Of a DNA stretch of 64,000 bases, positions 46,191 to 57,854 are shown piece by piece. A program made the position numbers and the translations under genes. A model generated the notes under the pieces. The model made no database searches. It saw only the letters and a program-made list of their open reading frames with translations, and was not told the DNA's origin. Each line of letters begins with the position of its first letter. The stretch's first letter is position 1. This stretch comes from Erigeron canadensis (lineage: Eukaryota > Streptophyta > Magnoliopsida > Asterales > Asteraceae), in contig NC_057766.1 in the NCBI RefSeq assembly GCF_010389155.1, positions 30,885,516-30,949,515 of the forward strand, in the 5' to 3' direction.

Positions 46191-47267
46191 TTAAAAGTGC
46201 CAATTCACACTTTCTAGGGGTTTTACATTTTTGTCTACACGCTTAGGGCCTCCGTTATACTGTTTTCGTACAGGGCCTGCAACATCTCAACGAGTATATG
46301 ATGAAACTGACTTACATCGGGAAGTACCCTGTAACCTGACTCATAGCAACCTAAACTCCCTAAAAGTCATCGACGATGCTGATCCAGTGATTACACGATT
46401 AATTGAGATATTTGGTCATTAATATCTTCACCCTATTTACCTAACTTTCCACAAACACATCCTTTTTGAAAATTCTCGTCCTACGAATGAAATCAAATAA
46501 CAAGCCAAATCACAAGCCTTTCCAAAACGACTTCAACAAGTAATGTCGTAACATGTCCTTGTAAAAACTTTTCAAATACATTGGTTACCAAATTCGCGAA
46601 ACGGCTCATTTTGGTACTTGGTTTATCTAAACACATTTGGTAACTAATTAATCCTTTCAAAAGCCTACTAATTTCAACTTACATTATCCTTGTAATTGAT
46701 TAAGCAAAGATACAGACAATTGCAAGTTATTATTAATAGAGCTTAACAAACACAATTAGAATATAAAAAATGTGAACAGTAAAACCCTAATAATTAACAG
46801 TCCGGAATTAGTGGTGAAAATTATGATTAGGTAGTCATTAATTGGACAAGAGATGTAGAGATAATAATGAATCATACACCGAGTGTTTAGTAGTAATAGT
46901 AATTTTATCATACCTCTGCTGATATTCCATCAGTTGATGCGGCAGGAAATTATCCAAGCAACGGAGGGAAAGCTGTGGAGAGTGATACGGACGTCACGTG
47001 CCCTCAATCGGAGTACAACCTTCATTTATTTTATGTATTTAATTTAATTTAATTTTATTTATTTATTCAAAACATACTGTCTGATTTTGAATCATGACGT
47101 ATGGTGTTGGTTAAGTTCTCTCACCATATTACTCGTATGTATCAGAGTTCGAACCGTTATCAACAAATGAACAAAGTAAAAAACTTCTTAAACACTTAGA
47201 TGACCAATATATCTGACTAAGTGTTTTTTAAGTTTTTCCGTATAATACTTGAGATCAGTAGTGGCTC
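46191..47267. other. Intergenic DNA, no gene seen
   Basis: A GGACGTCACGTGCCC site (about 46990-47005), combining a GACGTC core and a G-box, may be regulatory; no associated gene was found nearby. Confidence 0.45.
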
Positions 47268-47383
47268 AAGGATAAAGCAAATGAAGGGCTTTAGGCCTCA
47301 TATTTTTCTAGTTATGCATGTAATTAAGGATAAAGCAAATGAAGGGCTTTAGGCCTCATATTTTTCTAGTTATGCATGTAACT
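47268..47383. repeat. Perfect tandem duplication, 58 bp unit
   Basis: AAGGATAAAGCAAATGAAGG starts at 47268 and again at 47326. The two units look identical base for base, so the duplication is recent or recently converted. Confidence 0.9.
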
Positions 47384-47950
47384 ATGTAGTAATGAGAATT
47401 AGAACTTAAGTTTTATCAATTAGGTGATAGTTGTTTCGACGGATACAAATTTTTAAAAACTCAACTTATGCAAAAGATTAAATCAAATAACAATTCTATC
47501 GATTAGGAGTGATTTATTATTTTAAATTAGTGTTTGAAATAAACTCTATTTAGAATATCAATCAATAGTTTTGTTACTTGAAAAATGCTCCAATTATAAG
47601 TACTTGATTTAGGCCTCCAATTTGATTGGGCCGCCACTGCTTGAGATTGTACTTGAAACACGAATACGATTATACAAACTTAGGGAGTGTTTGGCCTAGC
47701 TTTTTTTTTGTATGACTTGTAGTTTTTTGCTTATTTTGAAGAATATAAGCTCATTTAATGTTTGGTTTGACTTTTGGGCTTATGGTTTTTAAGCTTATAA
47801 AAGTCATTTTATACAAGTCATTCCAACATTGGTTTTAAAACAAAAGGCAAAAGTTTTCTTTATAAGAATGTTGTAAAAGACCCATGTACCCTTTATTTAC
47901 CTATTATCTTCTCACTCTTATAATCAGTCATTTGCTATTATAATTGTCTC
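47384..47950. other. Intergenic DNA with MITE-like segment
   Basis: About 47680-47880 has a GGGAGTGTTTGGCCTAGC start and a TTGTATGAC...AAGTCATTTTATACAAG core, as in hAT-type MITEs. No gene seen. Confidence 0.4.
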
Positions 47951-49200
47951 GTGAAACGACTCAACTCATTTAAGAACCAAAAGTATGAAATTAAAAAGAA
48001 AAAAAACAATTTAGTTAATTTATACTTAGAAAAATATTGACAATTTTCGCCAAAAACCAATATACTCCAAATCAAGAAATGACAAATAAGATATTCTTAA
48101 AATGATGTAATAAGACTAGTAAACAAGTTTCGGGACTCGGAAAAACCAAACAAAGACCCGAGAGAAAGGTGTGTTGAAGACAGCGAACGACGGATGCTAA
48201 GGCGGATGTCCGTCCTAAACTGCGAAAGCTAAAGCATTAACTTGCGGATGCTTTGGCGGATTCTGTGCTAGCATCCGTATTTTTTTGCACACAAAAGCTT
48301 CATCAAATCTAAAATATTTAATCTCAAACACTTGAACCAAAACACCAAAATTTGAAAGAAAACACATATCTCAAAAATAAGAAGACTTTCTTTTCATCAA
48401 ACATTTCAATTTACAAACCAATGACCAAACGGGTCAATTTCTAGCGTTTTCCCAAAATTATCAAAACTATCTTAAATCTCCGTATCAAGTTATAGATCCT
48501 TATAATTTCATGACTCAAAGACAACAACTTGACATTACAACAATTTGACCAAAATGACCCAAATCATATCAAGAGCCAAAAGTTACAAGGGGTCACTAAG
48601 GGTTCTATCACCAATACCATTTTATCGCAAAAGTCAACATTCAATTCAATTCATCAATAATCTTTAAAGCATTAAACCTTGTTTCCACTTCCGGGACAAC
48701 CTATAAAAAGGGTAAACAACTAAAAAGTAAGCAAAGCTTAGTGAATAATCTGCCATACGTTTATACACACGAAGGAGGGCAATGCACAAAGGTTTATTGC
48801 ATATAGTCTATGGCACTGTCGTACCATACCTATATACTCACCTTTGTACTAACACATTACATGGAACCATATAAGCAAATGATTACAATTTCAATAAACA
48901 ATATCAATGCCCCTGCTTAGGCTATATCTCAAATGTCCCACATAGACTATGGCCAGTACTTAGGCCCGTAATCAAAGACGGCCCTTACTTAGGCTCAACG
49001 CCAAATCAATTACCATACACGGAATCCATTAATAACATGAACCCTAATTTTAGTTAAATTAATACTCGTATAATTCTTTTTTTAATAAAATCCCCAAATT
49101 CCATATAATATGACCCCTAATAAAATATTATAAGGATTAGGAACAATACCTCAATGAACGATTCATGGATGGTGAATTCTAATTCATCCAAGCCAATGAC
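47951..49200 (+). mobile_element. Truncated second copy of the 5.6 kb LTR family
   Basis: Ordered matches to 5598-8184: AATTTTATACTTAGAAAA / AATTTATACTTAGAAAAATA, CAATTTTCGCCAAAAA, CGAAGGAGGGCAAxxxCACAAA, AACCCTAATTT. The left end GTGAAACGACTCAACTC parallels TGGAACGCCCCAAACC. The middle and right parts are deleted and no second LTR was seen. Confidence 0.6.
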
Positions 49201-49343
49201 CTTTTTTTTATTCTAATTTTTCTTTATAATTCTCGGATTTAATCCACCTCCTAAACCCAAGAATTAAGTAGAAAATGATGATTTGCATTCACATTTAACT
49301 TTGGCTTTGTATGTTGATTTTTTTCAAATTCCGATTATCCTTA

Positions 49344-50505
49344 CACTACAAAAAATTTTCAAGTGGTGACGAAAGACGGTTGGTCACTAATTTTGTGTAA
49401 TGATCAAATACTCATCACCATAGACTGAGTTGCTTGCTAAGTGGTTACCTTTCATCCCTAAATATGAAAAAATGAACAAACTGCCCATAAACCACCGGTG
49501 TTCTATGTTTGATTATACAACCAAACCTTAAGGGGGGGGGGGGGGGGGATCCTAAGTTTAAGTGTTTGTACAACTATTTTTTTTTAATGGGTGAATTTAG
49601 GCATTAGATTGAGTTGGTTGCTAAGTGGTTACTTTTCATCCCTAAATATCAATTATGAACAAACTGTCCATAGACCACCGGTGTTCTATTAAACCTTAAA
49701 AGGATCCTAAGTTTAAGTGTTTGTACAACTATTTTTTTAAGTGGTGAATTTAGGCATTCAAGTCGGGGTATGCATTCACATTTAACTTTGGCTTCGCATG
49801 ATGATTTTTTTCAAATTCCCATTTTCCATACACTACAAAATTTTTTCAAGTGGTGACAAAAGATAGTTGGTCACTAATTTTGTGTAATGTTCAAATACTC
49901 ATCACCATAGACTGAGTTGGTTGCTAAATGGTTACCTTTCATCCCTAAATATGAAAAAATGAACAAACTGCCCATAGACCACCTGTGTTCAATGTTTGAT
50001 TATACAACCAAACCTTAAGAGGGGATCCTAAGTTTAAGTGTTTGTGCATCTTTTTTTTTAAGTGGTGAATTTAGGCATTAGACTGAGTTGGTTGCTAAGT
50101 GGTTACCTTTCATCCCTAAATATGAAAAAATGAACAAACTGTCCATAGACCACCGGTGTTCTATGTTTGATTATACAACCAAACCTTAAGGGGGGATCCC
50201 AAGTTTAAGTGTTTGTACACCTATATTTTTTTTTAAGTGGTGAATTTAGGCATTCAAGTCGGGGTATGCATTCACATTTAACTTTGGCTTCGCATGTTGA
50301 TTTTTTTCAAATTCCCATTATCCTTACACTACAAAATTTTTTCAAGTGGTGACGAAACAAAGTTGGTCACTAATTTTGTGTAATGATCAAATACTCATCA
50401 CCATAGACTGAGTTGGTTGCTAAGTGGATACCTTTTTTCCCTAAATATGAAAAAAAATGAACAAACTGCCCATAGACCACCGGTGTTCTATGTTTGATTA
50501 TACAA
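49344..50505 (+). repeat. Tandem array of CACTA-terminus-derived units
   Basis: CACTACAAAAAxTTTTCAAGTGGTGAC starts a unit at 49344, 49832 and 50327 (period about 490 bp). CACTACAAAAA is the terminal motif of CACTA (En/Spm) transposons. Inside each unit a shorter block ACTGAGTTGGTTGCTAAGTG...ACCACCGGTGTTCTATG occurs twice (five copies in all). A run of about 17 G lies at about 49532-49548. No transposase frame is present. Confidence 0.75.
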
Positions 50506-51249
50506 GTAGTATGCACCTATTACCATATATCGTTTACATGGACCTTTTTTTTTTGGAACAGTTTGGAGATTAAGATATGGAGTTCAATTGGAAAATGAAA
50601 GAATTAGTGTAATTTGTTACAAACCTGACCCGTTGCCCGTCGCTGTTGAAAGCATTCTATATGCAAAAGCTTAGATTTCTATATGCTTAATGAAAGGATT
50701 CACGGAGAAAATAGTGAATTTGATGAAGAGCGAAAAGTTGTTTGTTGATTCTATTTGTTCATCACAATTTTATGAAAGCTTTGCAAGGATGTGCCACCGA
50801 GTTGCCTTACGAAACTTCCGTTACCGAAAATCCTTTGTTTTGTCGGGTTTTTTTTTTTTTACAAATTTATATCTACCTGATGTTTATAATTTACTTGTAA
50901 AGAGAAATATTTGGAACTCATATGTATTTTAACCTTAATAAAGGAAGGCACTGGTGGTCACTTATGGCTGACAAGTTGCTATATTGTTGCTAAATTATAA
51001 GAGCTTCTTCAAGATAAAAGGACTATAGCGGTGCTATTCCTATAAAGATTAAATGCTATAGTAGAAGCCACAAGGTAATGTATCATGTATGCTTTTATGC
51101 TTAAAGAAACCTATACTAGAGGTACACTAACTCTTGCTCTGTGAGAATTTATTACAGAATGAAGTTTTTGACACATGATACTGCATATTTAGGGATTTGG
51201 TTTTTCTTTACGAATGATTTCTAAAAATGTATCAATATTTTTCAAAAAT
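50506..51249. other. Intergenic DNA with an unrecognised ORF
   Basis: Plus-strand ORF 50690-50932 (80 codons from MKGFTEKIVNLMKSEK) is unrelated to any family I know. A poly-T run (50847-50860) crosses it, so it may be a fragment. No exon-like neighbours. Confidence 0.35.
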
Positions 51250-51480
51250 GTATCATTCGATTTGTATACCTATGGGATTTCACAATAGTCTTCGAGTGAC
51301 GTAAGATCCGGGTTCGAGTCTTGCTGAGGGTGTAGGATGTTATCCCAATTAAATGTTGTGTCATCGTGCGGTTTAATTGGGGTTTTTTCCTATATGGTAT
51401 TGAAGGTGATGAAAACTCTCTAACGCATATCCGGTTAAAACAATGTATGTTAGACCTTTCGTTGTGTGTCATCCACATTT
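51250..51480 (+). mobile_element. SINE-like element with B box
   Basis: GGGTTCGAGTC (about 51310) is a good pol III B box. About 100 bp on, ATCCGGTTAAAACAATGTATGTTAGACC matches a tail also present near 3075-3110. The A box is not clear. Confidence 0.45.
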
Positions 51481-52608
51481 AAAATAAAATAAAAAAAGAG
51501 AAAAAAAGCTTGTAGTAAAATTTCTTTTGTAAAAATATATAGAGATATATAAAAAAGAATGCATAGTTGTCGTATCAATATCTTAATATTAATAACAAAA
51601 TAAAAAATTAATGTCTACACAGGTAATACATCATACATTTCACATAATATATGATAAAAAAAATTTAAACCTTACACATGTATAAGGTGTTATTAATGAT
51701 ATAAATAATGATGAGTTTATTCCTTACATATGTGTAAGTTAAGTAATAAAATCAAATTATTACGAGTTGTATATCTTATGCATGTTATATCATATAACTT
51801 ACACAACTTAAGGTTTACAACTTATTAATTCTGACTAACAATCATTTAATTTTGATATCTAACTTACAAATGCGTAAGTGACCTCCCAGTATCTCAATAA
51901 TGATGGACATCTTTTAGAGTTAATGCCCACGTTATCTACTCCCCTCTCACTCGACTTCAATTGTTGGGCTTAATAACCCATGTAAAACATTTAATGGGCT
52001 ACTGCTTCAAAATCAAATGGCCAAAAGCCTTGGGTTTTTCTTCTTCACGGCCACAAACCCACGACATCAGCTCTCTTTATTTGACAATCCAATGTTGTCC
52101 GAAGAGTTATATTTTGTCATTGTTGAGGACTTTCCACCAGTAGGCCAATGGCCATGTTTCTTTTCATTTTTATTTTGTTGCCATCCTGTACATGTATTTC
52201 TTTGGTCTAAACGGCTAGTTTATATTTATGCATTGCATTCTTCTTCCTTGCAGCTCCAGTCTTTATTTTCTTTCACAAATAATCTTGATTTACCCGTACT
52301 TGTCAAATTTCATCGCATAGACCTCTAGAAGTCGTTTTCTCCGGAATTATGTCACAATACTTGTTAATATTATCCTGAAACACTAACAAGAACCATAAAT
52401 GTACCAAATGTATAGGAAAATGACTCAAAAACTATTCAAAAACAACTAAATTCATCATGGGAAATCAGTATAAAATAAGGCATATCAGAAAAATAAATGT
52501 AATAATGATATATATACTGTTCGAAAAGACACTATGGGTAAATATAACAACCTTTAAATGTTTCTAATAAAAAGTCAACAAACTTTCAATTAATTACCAT
52601 TATACATT
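51481..52608. other. AT-rich intergenic DNA, no gene seen
   Basis: Two overlapping open frames at 51961-52328 have no recognisable domain; TTGGGTTTTTCTTCTTCACG near 52030 could be a leader, but no continuing exon follows. Confidence 0.4.
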
Positions 52609-52801
52609 AAGAAAGTGTTTATAATTGCGTTTTAAGCTGACTATCTAATTACTGCCTTTGCATAATTCTAATAATGAAAAAAATTGTTTTGCAAAATAGT
52701 TGATTAGTTGCGTTCTCAATTTCTCATAGAAGTATATTGATACAAGTTTTTTCAAAATGCAGTTTTTAAACGCATAAAAAGAGAATACCAAGCACTCCCT
52801 T
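52609..52801. mobile_element. MITE with TAAGxxAGTG inverted ends
   Basis: The left end TAAGAAAGTGTTTATAATTGCGTTTTAA and the reverse complement of the right end TAAGGGAGTGCTTGGTATTC are inverted repeats about 190 bp apart. No coding content. Confidence 0.55.
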
Positions 52802-52945
52802 AAATGCTAGAAACAAATATTTTTAATTTAAAAAACACTTAAGTTATATATATAAAGAGACGGATGAAAATAATCAAAACAAAAAGTCTAAAAGTAAAAC
52901 TGTAACCATGTGAAAGTTGTTTGATAAAAACATGAGAACTCAAAA

Positions 52946-53280
52946 GTTTAGTGACAAGAAAGTGAAAACGAAAACTTTGATGTGGGGCAAAATAAATACG
53001 TTTCCCCTATTAACATCAAAAACTTTGATATTAACGAGCAGAAGACCACCGTTGGCGTTATATTGTGGCTGCATCAGGTGGGAGTATGTCGTAAAGATAA
53101 AGAAACGAAAAGCTTAGTGACAAGAAAGTGAAAACGAAAACTTTGATTTGGGGCAAAATAAATACGCTAGCCCTTTTTACATCAAAAACTTTGATATTAA
53201 CGAGCAGAAGACCATCGTTGGCGTTATATTGTGGCTGCATCGGGCAGACGTATGTCGTAAAGATAAAGAAGAGAGGGGTG
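52946..53280. repeat. Tandem duplication, 166 bp unit
   Basis: GTGACAAGAAAGTGAAAACG starts at 52951 and again at 53117, with AACTTTGATATTAACGAGCAGAAGACCA and GGCGTTATATTGTGGCTGCATC in both units. Confidence 0.9.
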
Positions 53281-53317
53281 AGACCTGAAAAGAGACATAT
53301 TAGAGGGGTACAAATGA

Positions 53318-53640
53318 AATTAAATTAAATCAATAATAATAAATCTTGATAGGGATGGAGATAAAATAGTAGTCTATAAATGAAATGAAATGAATGGTGG
53401 ATCTATAGGGTTAGTTTGTTCTTTCCATTTTATCCCCTCTCTTATCTCTTCATGAGGCGCGCTACTTTTGTCAAATTAAATTAAATCAATAATAATAAAT
53501 CTCGATAGGGATGAAGATAAAATAGTAGTCTATAAATGAAATGAAATGAATTGAAATGAATGGTGGGTGTATAGGGTTAGTTTGGTTTTTCTATTTTATT
53601 ATCCCCTCTCTCATCTCCTCGTGAGGCGCCTTTGTCTCTT
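53318..53640. repeat. Tandem duplication, about 157 bp unit
   Basis: AAATTAAATTAAATCAATAATAATAAATC, AAATAGTAGTCTATAAATGAAATG and GAGGCGC occur in both 53318 and 53475 units. Confidence 0.9.
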
Positions 53641-54229
53641 CCTCTTCTTCTTTATATAATTTTCAATCTTTACTTTCTCTTATATTCTTAGTCTTTCTTT
53701 TCTATATATAATAAATATATATAAAGGCATGTCTTTCATATGAGAAAAAAAAAAAGGAAGGAAAAGGAAAAAAAGAGTTTGTTTTGTAAGTCTTTAATGA
53801 AATCTTTGTTCTTGTTCTTGATCTGATTTGCCTTTCCTTTTTAATATATATTGTATATCAGAAATGTTGATAAAAGAAAAAGGTGACCTGTTTTATAGCC
53901 TGTTTGTTCTTGATTTTTCAAGATTTGTATTTTACTGTGAAAAAGTGTCTATCTTTTTTTCATGTTTCTTATAAATTCAATTATACGGTTATCAGATTTG
54001 ATGTGAATATGTTTTTCATCAAAATGTTTGAATAATCTTTAGGATTTTCAGTTTTTTTTTTTTAATTTAAAAAATATATATCCAGGGGTTTTTGAAATTA
54101 GTTAATCATGAATGGGAATGGTAGATCCAGAATCAACAAAATTGTTTTTTTTTTTTGTTATTAAACAATATAAATAAAAATAAAATTGAAACGGGTCTGG
54201 TAGGTCGGGGGTTGGGTGAGATTAGCTGA
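53641..54229. other. Pyrimidine-rich, then AT-rich DNA, no gene seen
   Basis: A CTTCCTCTTCTTCTTTATATAA stretch followed by TATATATAAAGG looks like a promoter or leader, but no open coding exon follows before the retroelement remnant. Confidence 0.35.
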
Positions 54230-54530
54230 TGGACAGTTGAAATAACAATCCTCGTCGATGAGGGGTTTGATTTTAGATCATCACAAATGGATGGGTGAGA
54301 TGAATCGGGGTTAGCGAAATGAACGATTGAGATAACGACCCTCGTCGATGAGGGGTTTAATTTCAAATACACCACGAATGGATGGGTGAGATGAATCGGG
54401 GTTAGCAAAATGGGCGGTTGAGATAACGACCCTCGTCAATGAGGGGTTTGATTTTAAATACATCACAATTGGATGGGTGAGATGAATCCAAAATGGGAAG
54501 GATCCCCGTCGTTTCATTTCAACGGTTGAG
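54230..54530. repeat. Tandem repeat, about 90 bp unit, 3+ copies
   Basis: A unit with CCTCGTCGATGAGGGGTTT and GGATGGGTGAGATGAATC recurs at 54250, 54340 and 54431. Abuts the truncated retrotransposon at its left end. Confidence 0.85.
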
Positions 54531-54544
54531 ATGAGATGATTTAT

Positions 54545-54979
54545 TTTACAATCCCTGTCTTAAGATTTTGAAACCGCGCCCAATTCCCTTTGAGTTCTAA
54601 CCGAATAAAACTCACCAATGAAAGCTTCTTTAAGTTGATCCCAAGTAGTAATCGAATTTTCGAGAAGATCATTGAACCAATCTTCGGCATCTCCGGTGAG
54701 AGTAATAGGAAAGGTTTCAAGTTTGACGGCATTCATTTGGTTTTGGCCATATTGATAAAGCCGTGCTAACTTCTCAAACCTCTCTAAGTGCTTATAAGGG
54801 TCCCATTTCTTCTTACCATCAAATTTCTGCTCTTCGATGCTTTTAAGATGATTTGGCTTTAAGTTGAAATTTTGATCAACACCCGGTGGTCTAATGGCAG
54901 AACTACGAGCTGTAGGAATAGTTCGGGTTCGGTCACCATACCGGATGTCATTTGGGTCTCTTGGTGGATTGTCACCCAT
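54545..54979 (-). pseudogene. gag: Ty3/Gypsy gag fragment
   Basis: Open from MGDNPPRDPNDIRYGDR (ATG at 54979; the frame is open a further 36 codons up without ATG). Contains a Retrotrans_gag-type core: FDGKKKWDPYKHLERFEKL, FPITLTGDAEDWF, TTWDQLKEAFIGEFY. A stop (54562-54560) follows RTQRELGAVSKS and the rest of gag, protease and pol is absent: the sequence changes to the tandem repeat at about 54540. This is the 5' piece of a retrotransposon, not a host gene. Confidence 0.85.
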
Positions 54980-55280
54980 TTCGTCTTTAACAAGTGCAAG
55001 ATTAAAGAATTCCTCTAGATAGAAGCCTTCTTCGTCTGAATCTGGTGGTGCTGAAAAGTTGATCCTGCGTCTTGGTGGAGTTTTCAATGGACTAAAAAGA
55101 GGTCACCCCGAAGAACGCAAAATCATCAACTATGAAACAATCCTGCAAAACACAACTAACACCACACGTCAAATGCACCTGTGATAATACAAGAAAACGA
55201 ACTAAACTAATAAAGCAAATAACTTCCTCACGCGTGAGGAAGGATCAAACCACTAAATTAACAACTAAATCGACACACAA

Positions 55281-55298
55281 TCCCCGGCAGCGGCGCCA
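55281..55298 (-). other. Primer binding site of the Gypsy remnant
   Basis: Minus strand reads TGGCGCCGCTGCCGGGGA, complementary to the 3' end of plant tRNA-Asp (which calls for TGGCGCCGTTGCCGGGGA) with one mismatch. Lies just after the LTR and before gag, as expected. Confidence 0.8.
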
Positions 55299-55307
55299 AA
55301 AACTTAA

Positions 55308-56917
55308 TGTGCAAAATCGAGCTTTAAATTTATAAAACTAAAACCACCTAAAAACTCACTACTACGCACTCACGGGCAGTAGATCGATCGTTTGTAATAT
55401 AGTTAAGAGATAAGTCTGAGTTCGTTCTCAGGGATTGGAAATGATTAGTTGCTTATGAAATGGTTTGAAAAACGGGTGTTGCTTTGAAAATCCTCTTGAC
55501 AATTAAAGTAAAATTGGTTTGCAAAATAATTGCATAAATTTGAATTAAAAATCATCCACCTTGACTTCCCTCGACTTCAAATGTGATTGCATTTAATTAA
55601 GAACAAATTCTCTAGAGTTTAAAGATAATCGTGACAAGATTAAGGTGCTCACGTGGTACCACCAACCGTGAACAAAATACCGAATCACCTAATTGCTAGT
55701 TAAATTACCCAAGCCGGTACCACCAAAACAAAGACAATTCTTCCAACAATTAGTTTTATTGACTATCAATTATCAATTGAACCTAAGTGACAATAACGTG
55801 GTACCACCAACTGATATCAATCACGTTGACAAAATTAATCTTTTCTTAAAATGATATTCACTATCATACCATGAACTAGTGATAATTACTCATAGACAAG
55901 TAACCGTTTCAAAATCACATACACATTCAACTGGTACCACCAACGAAGAATCATATGCAACCAATATCAAAATTAATTAATAAAAAAGAATTAAAGTCAT
56001 CAAGATCACAGAACAACGATAATTAAATAAACTATTTTGAATTAAAAATATAGCAATCACATTATCCGTCTCGTTTCATCAAGGTGGATGATTAAATGTT
56101 TAGCCACTCATGATCAATCCACAATAATAATTAAAATAGAAGAGAAACATGATGTACCAATCGTTTGATGAAAAATAAATTGCAAGACAGTAAATAGATA
56201 CGATCTAGATGGGTGCCCGTGAATCTTCAACGAATCCGCCTAAGAAATTATCTTGATTGGAGATTGAAGAACCCTTGTAGAACAGCTCCTAGAAAGATTT
56301 TTGATAAAGAATGAAATTAGGGTTTGTTTCATATTTATACTCTTCCAAATCTGATGCAGAACGTCCAAAACCCTTGACTCCCGTGCACCCACTACGGCAC
56401 AGTGGGGTTGTGCTTCCTCTCACTGCGGCGCAACGAGGTAGCTTTGACTTTGACTGCAAGGTGACTACGGCGCAGTGGGCTTACGAACCCTCCACTGCGG
56501 CGCAGTCTGATTCCACGTCCTATTTTCCTCTTCCAGTGACTGCGGCGCAGTCATGCACATGCAACCCCCACTGCGGCGCAGTGGGGCAATCTCCAATTGT
56601 TTCCATGGGATTTGGCTGCGGCGTAGTGGGCATAGCTTCCCTCCACTGCGGCGCAGTCATAGCTTGTGTAAAAATTCTTCCTTTTGATCTTGAACTTGCT
56701 TAACTCGTCGTTTCTTCAACTCGAATCAACTCTCGATATTATAAATCACTTCTGGGCCAATAAGTCTTTCGAAAATGCACCAATCGAACGCGTAACCTGT
56801 TTAGAGCCCAAAAACACTAACAAACCCCATAAACGCGCCAAATGCATACGAAAACGACTTAAAACACATAATAAAATGGTCAATAATGTTGTGGGTAATG
56901 GGTATAAATTAGTCACA
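55308..56917 (-). repeat. 5' LTR of the Gypsy remnant, about 1.6 kb
   Basis: On the minus strand probably from TGTGACTAATTTATACCC (56917) to TTTTGCACA (55308), nine bases before the PBS. No 3' LTR found in the window. The inner boundary is set by the PBS; the outer one only by the TG and may be off. Confidence 0.55.
56386..56660. repeat. Eight GCGGCGCAGT dyads inside the LTR
   Basis: CACTGCGGCGCAGTG-like palindromic words occur about eight times at 30-45 bp intervals (for example near 56390, 56425, 56463, 56502, 56540, 56572, 56614, 56645), with one or two changes each. GC-rich, unlike the surroundings. The plus-strand ORF that covers them reads as repeated TAAQ and CGAV and is not a gene. 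Confidence 0.8.
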
Positions 56918-56966
56918 TCACCGGTCACTCAGCCTGAGAAGATGAAGATGATGACAATTGATAAAG

Positions 56967-57190
56967 TAAATTTCAGTTTTCGTCCCTGAACTTTTCACTT
57001 TTTGCAATTTCAGTCCCTCACGTGTTTTGCACGTGTGGGACTTAACGGCCGAAACTTAACACTATTTGGCTAAAGGACGTCAATTGAAAAATTCTGCCAA
57101 CTTTAAGGTTAAAATTGTAATAAAAAAAAGTTATGCACGAAAAGTGCAAAAGCTGCTAACTTCAGGGACGAAAAGTGTAATTTACCCAAA
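56967..57190. mobile_element. Small TIR element (MULE-like MITE)
   Basis: The left end GTAAATTTCAGTTTTCGTCCCTGAA and right end TTCAGGGACGAAAAGTGTAATTTAC are inverted; the inner CCCTCACGTG/CACGTGTGGG motif is similar to the arms of the element at 35.5 kb, suggesting the same superfamily. Confidence 0.7.
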
Positions 57191-57274
57191 AAAAGATGGG
57201 TTGAGTGCACGCACGCAAAATGATGCATGCAAATTATATATACATAGAGAATAAGGAATAAAGGTAGGGTTAAC

Positions 57275-57854
57275 GTGAGAACCAAAACATAAAAGAGAAC
57301 CGTGAGAACCATTAGTTTTCCGCCCTTTTCTTCCTTTTTGGTGTGGTTTTTTAATTTTCTTTAGTCATAGAGGTAATTACAGACCAAGCACTTAAAGAAA
57401 ATACCAGCCACAATCACATATCAACCAAGAACATTGTTTGTTCCTTTCATGTGTTGTACATCAAACGTCCATTGCGTAAACCAATTCGCCCATCGTAATA
57501 ATTGTGATTATGGCAGCATCTTTGAGCTTAGGGTCTCTTACTGATCAGTCATTCTCTCCCCCTATCTCAAAACGCTGGTTTTGGTCTATCACTTGGCATA
57601 ATGTCTAATTGCCAAAAACTTGTTTTGAGATCAAACTTATAAAATCCCATTCCAAAAAAAATAAATTGTTTTTTTCTAAATCATATGGGTTGTCACTGGA
57701 CGTATATGGGAATGGTATGGATTTGATGGGCGGCGATCCAAGAGATGGTGGTGGTTTGATACGGTATGGGCGTAGCCATTAATTCTAAGGGCTAAGCCCT
57801 TAGAGATGTTTTTTTATTGGTTCTAACGGTTCTTACCATTTTTTTGGTTCTCAC
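57275..57854. mobile_element. TIR element with GTGAGAACCAAAA ends
   Basis: GTGAGAACCAAAACATAAAAGAGAACCGTGAGAACC on the left and its approximate reverse complement GGTTCTAACGGTTCTTACC...TTGGTTCTCAC on the right; about 580 bp. No coding content. Superfamily not determined. Confidence 0.65.

Noticed and set aside
49532..49548. G-quadruplex-like run of 17 G as a regulatory site
   Set aside because: A single mononucleotide run inside a repeat array, absent from sister units, is more likely slippage or sequencing noise.
56311..56703. 130-codon plus-strand ORF with TAAQ repeats
   Set aside because: It lies in a retrotransposon LTR and its repeats follow the GC-rich DNA dyads; no protein family.
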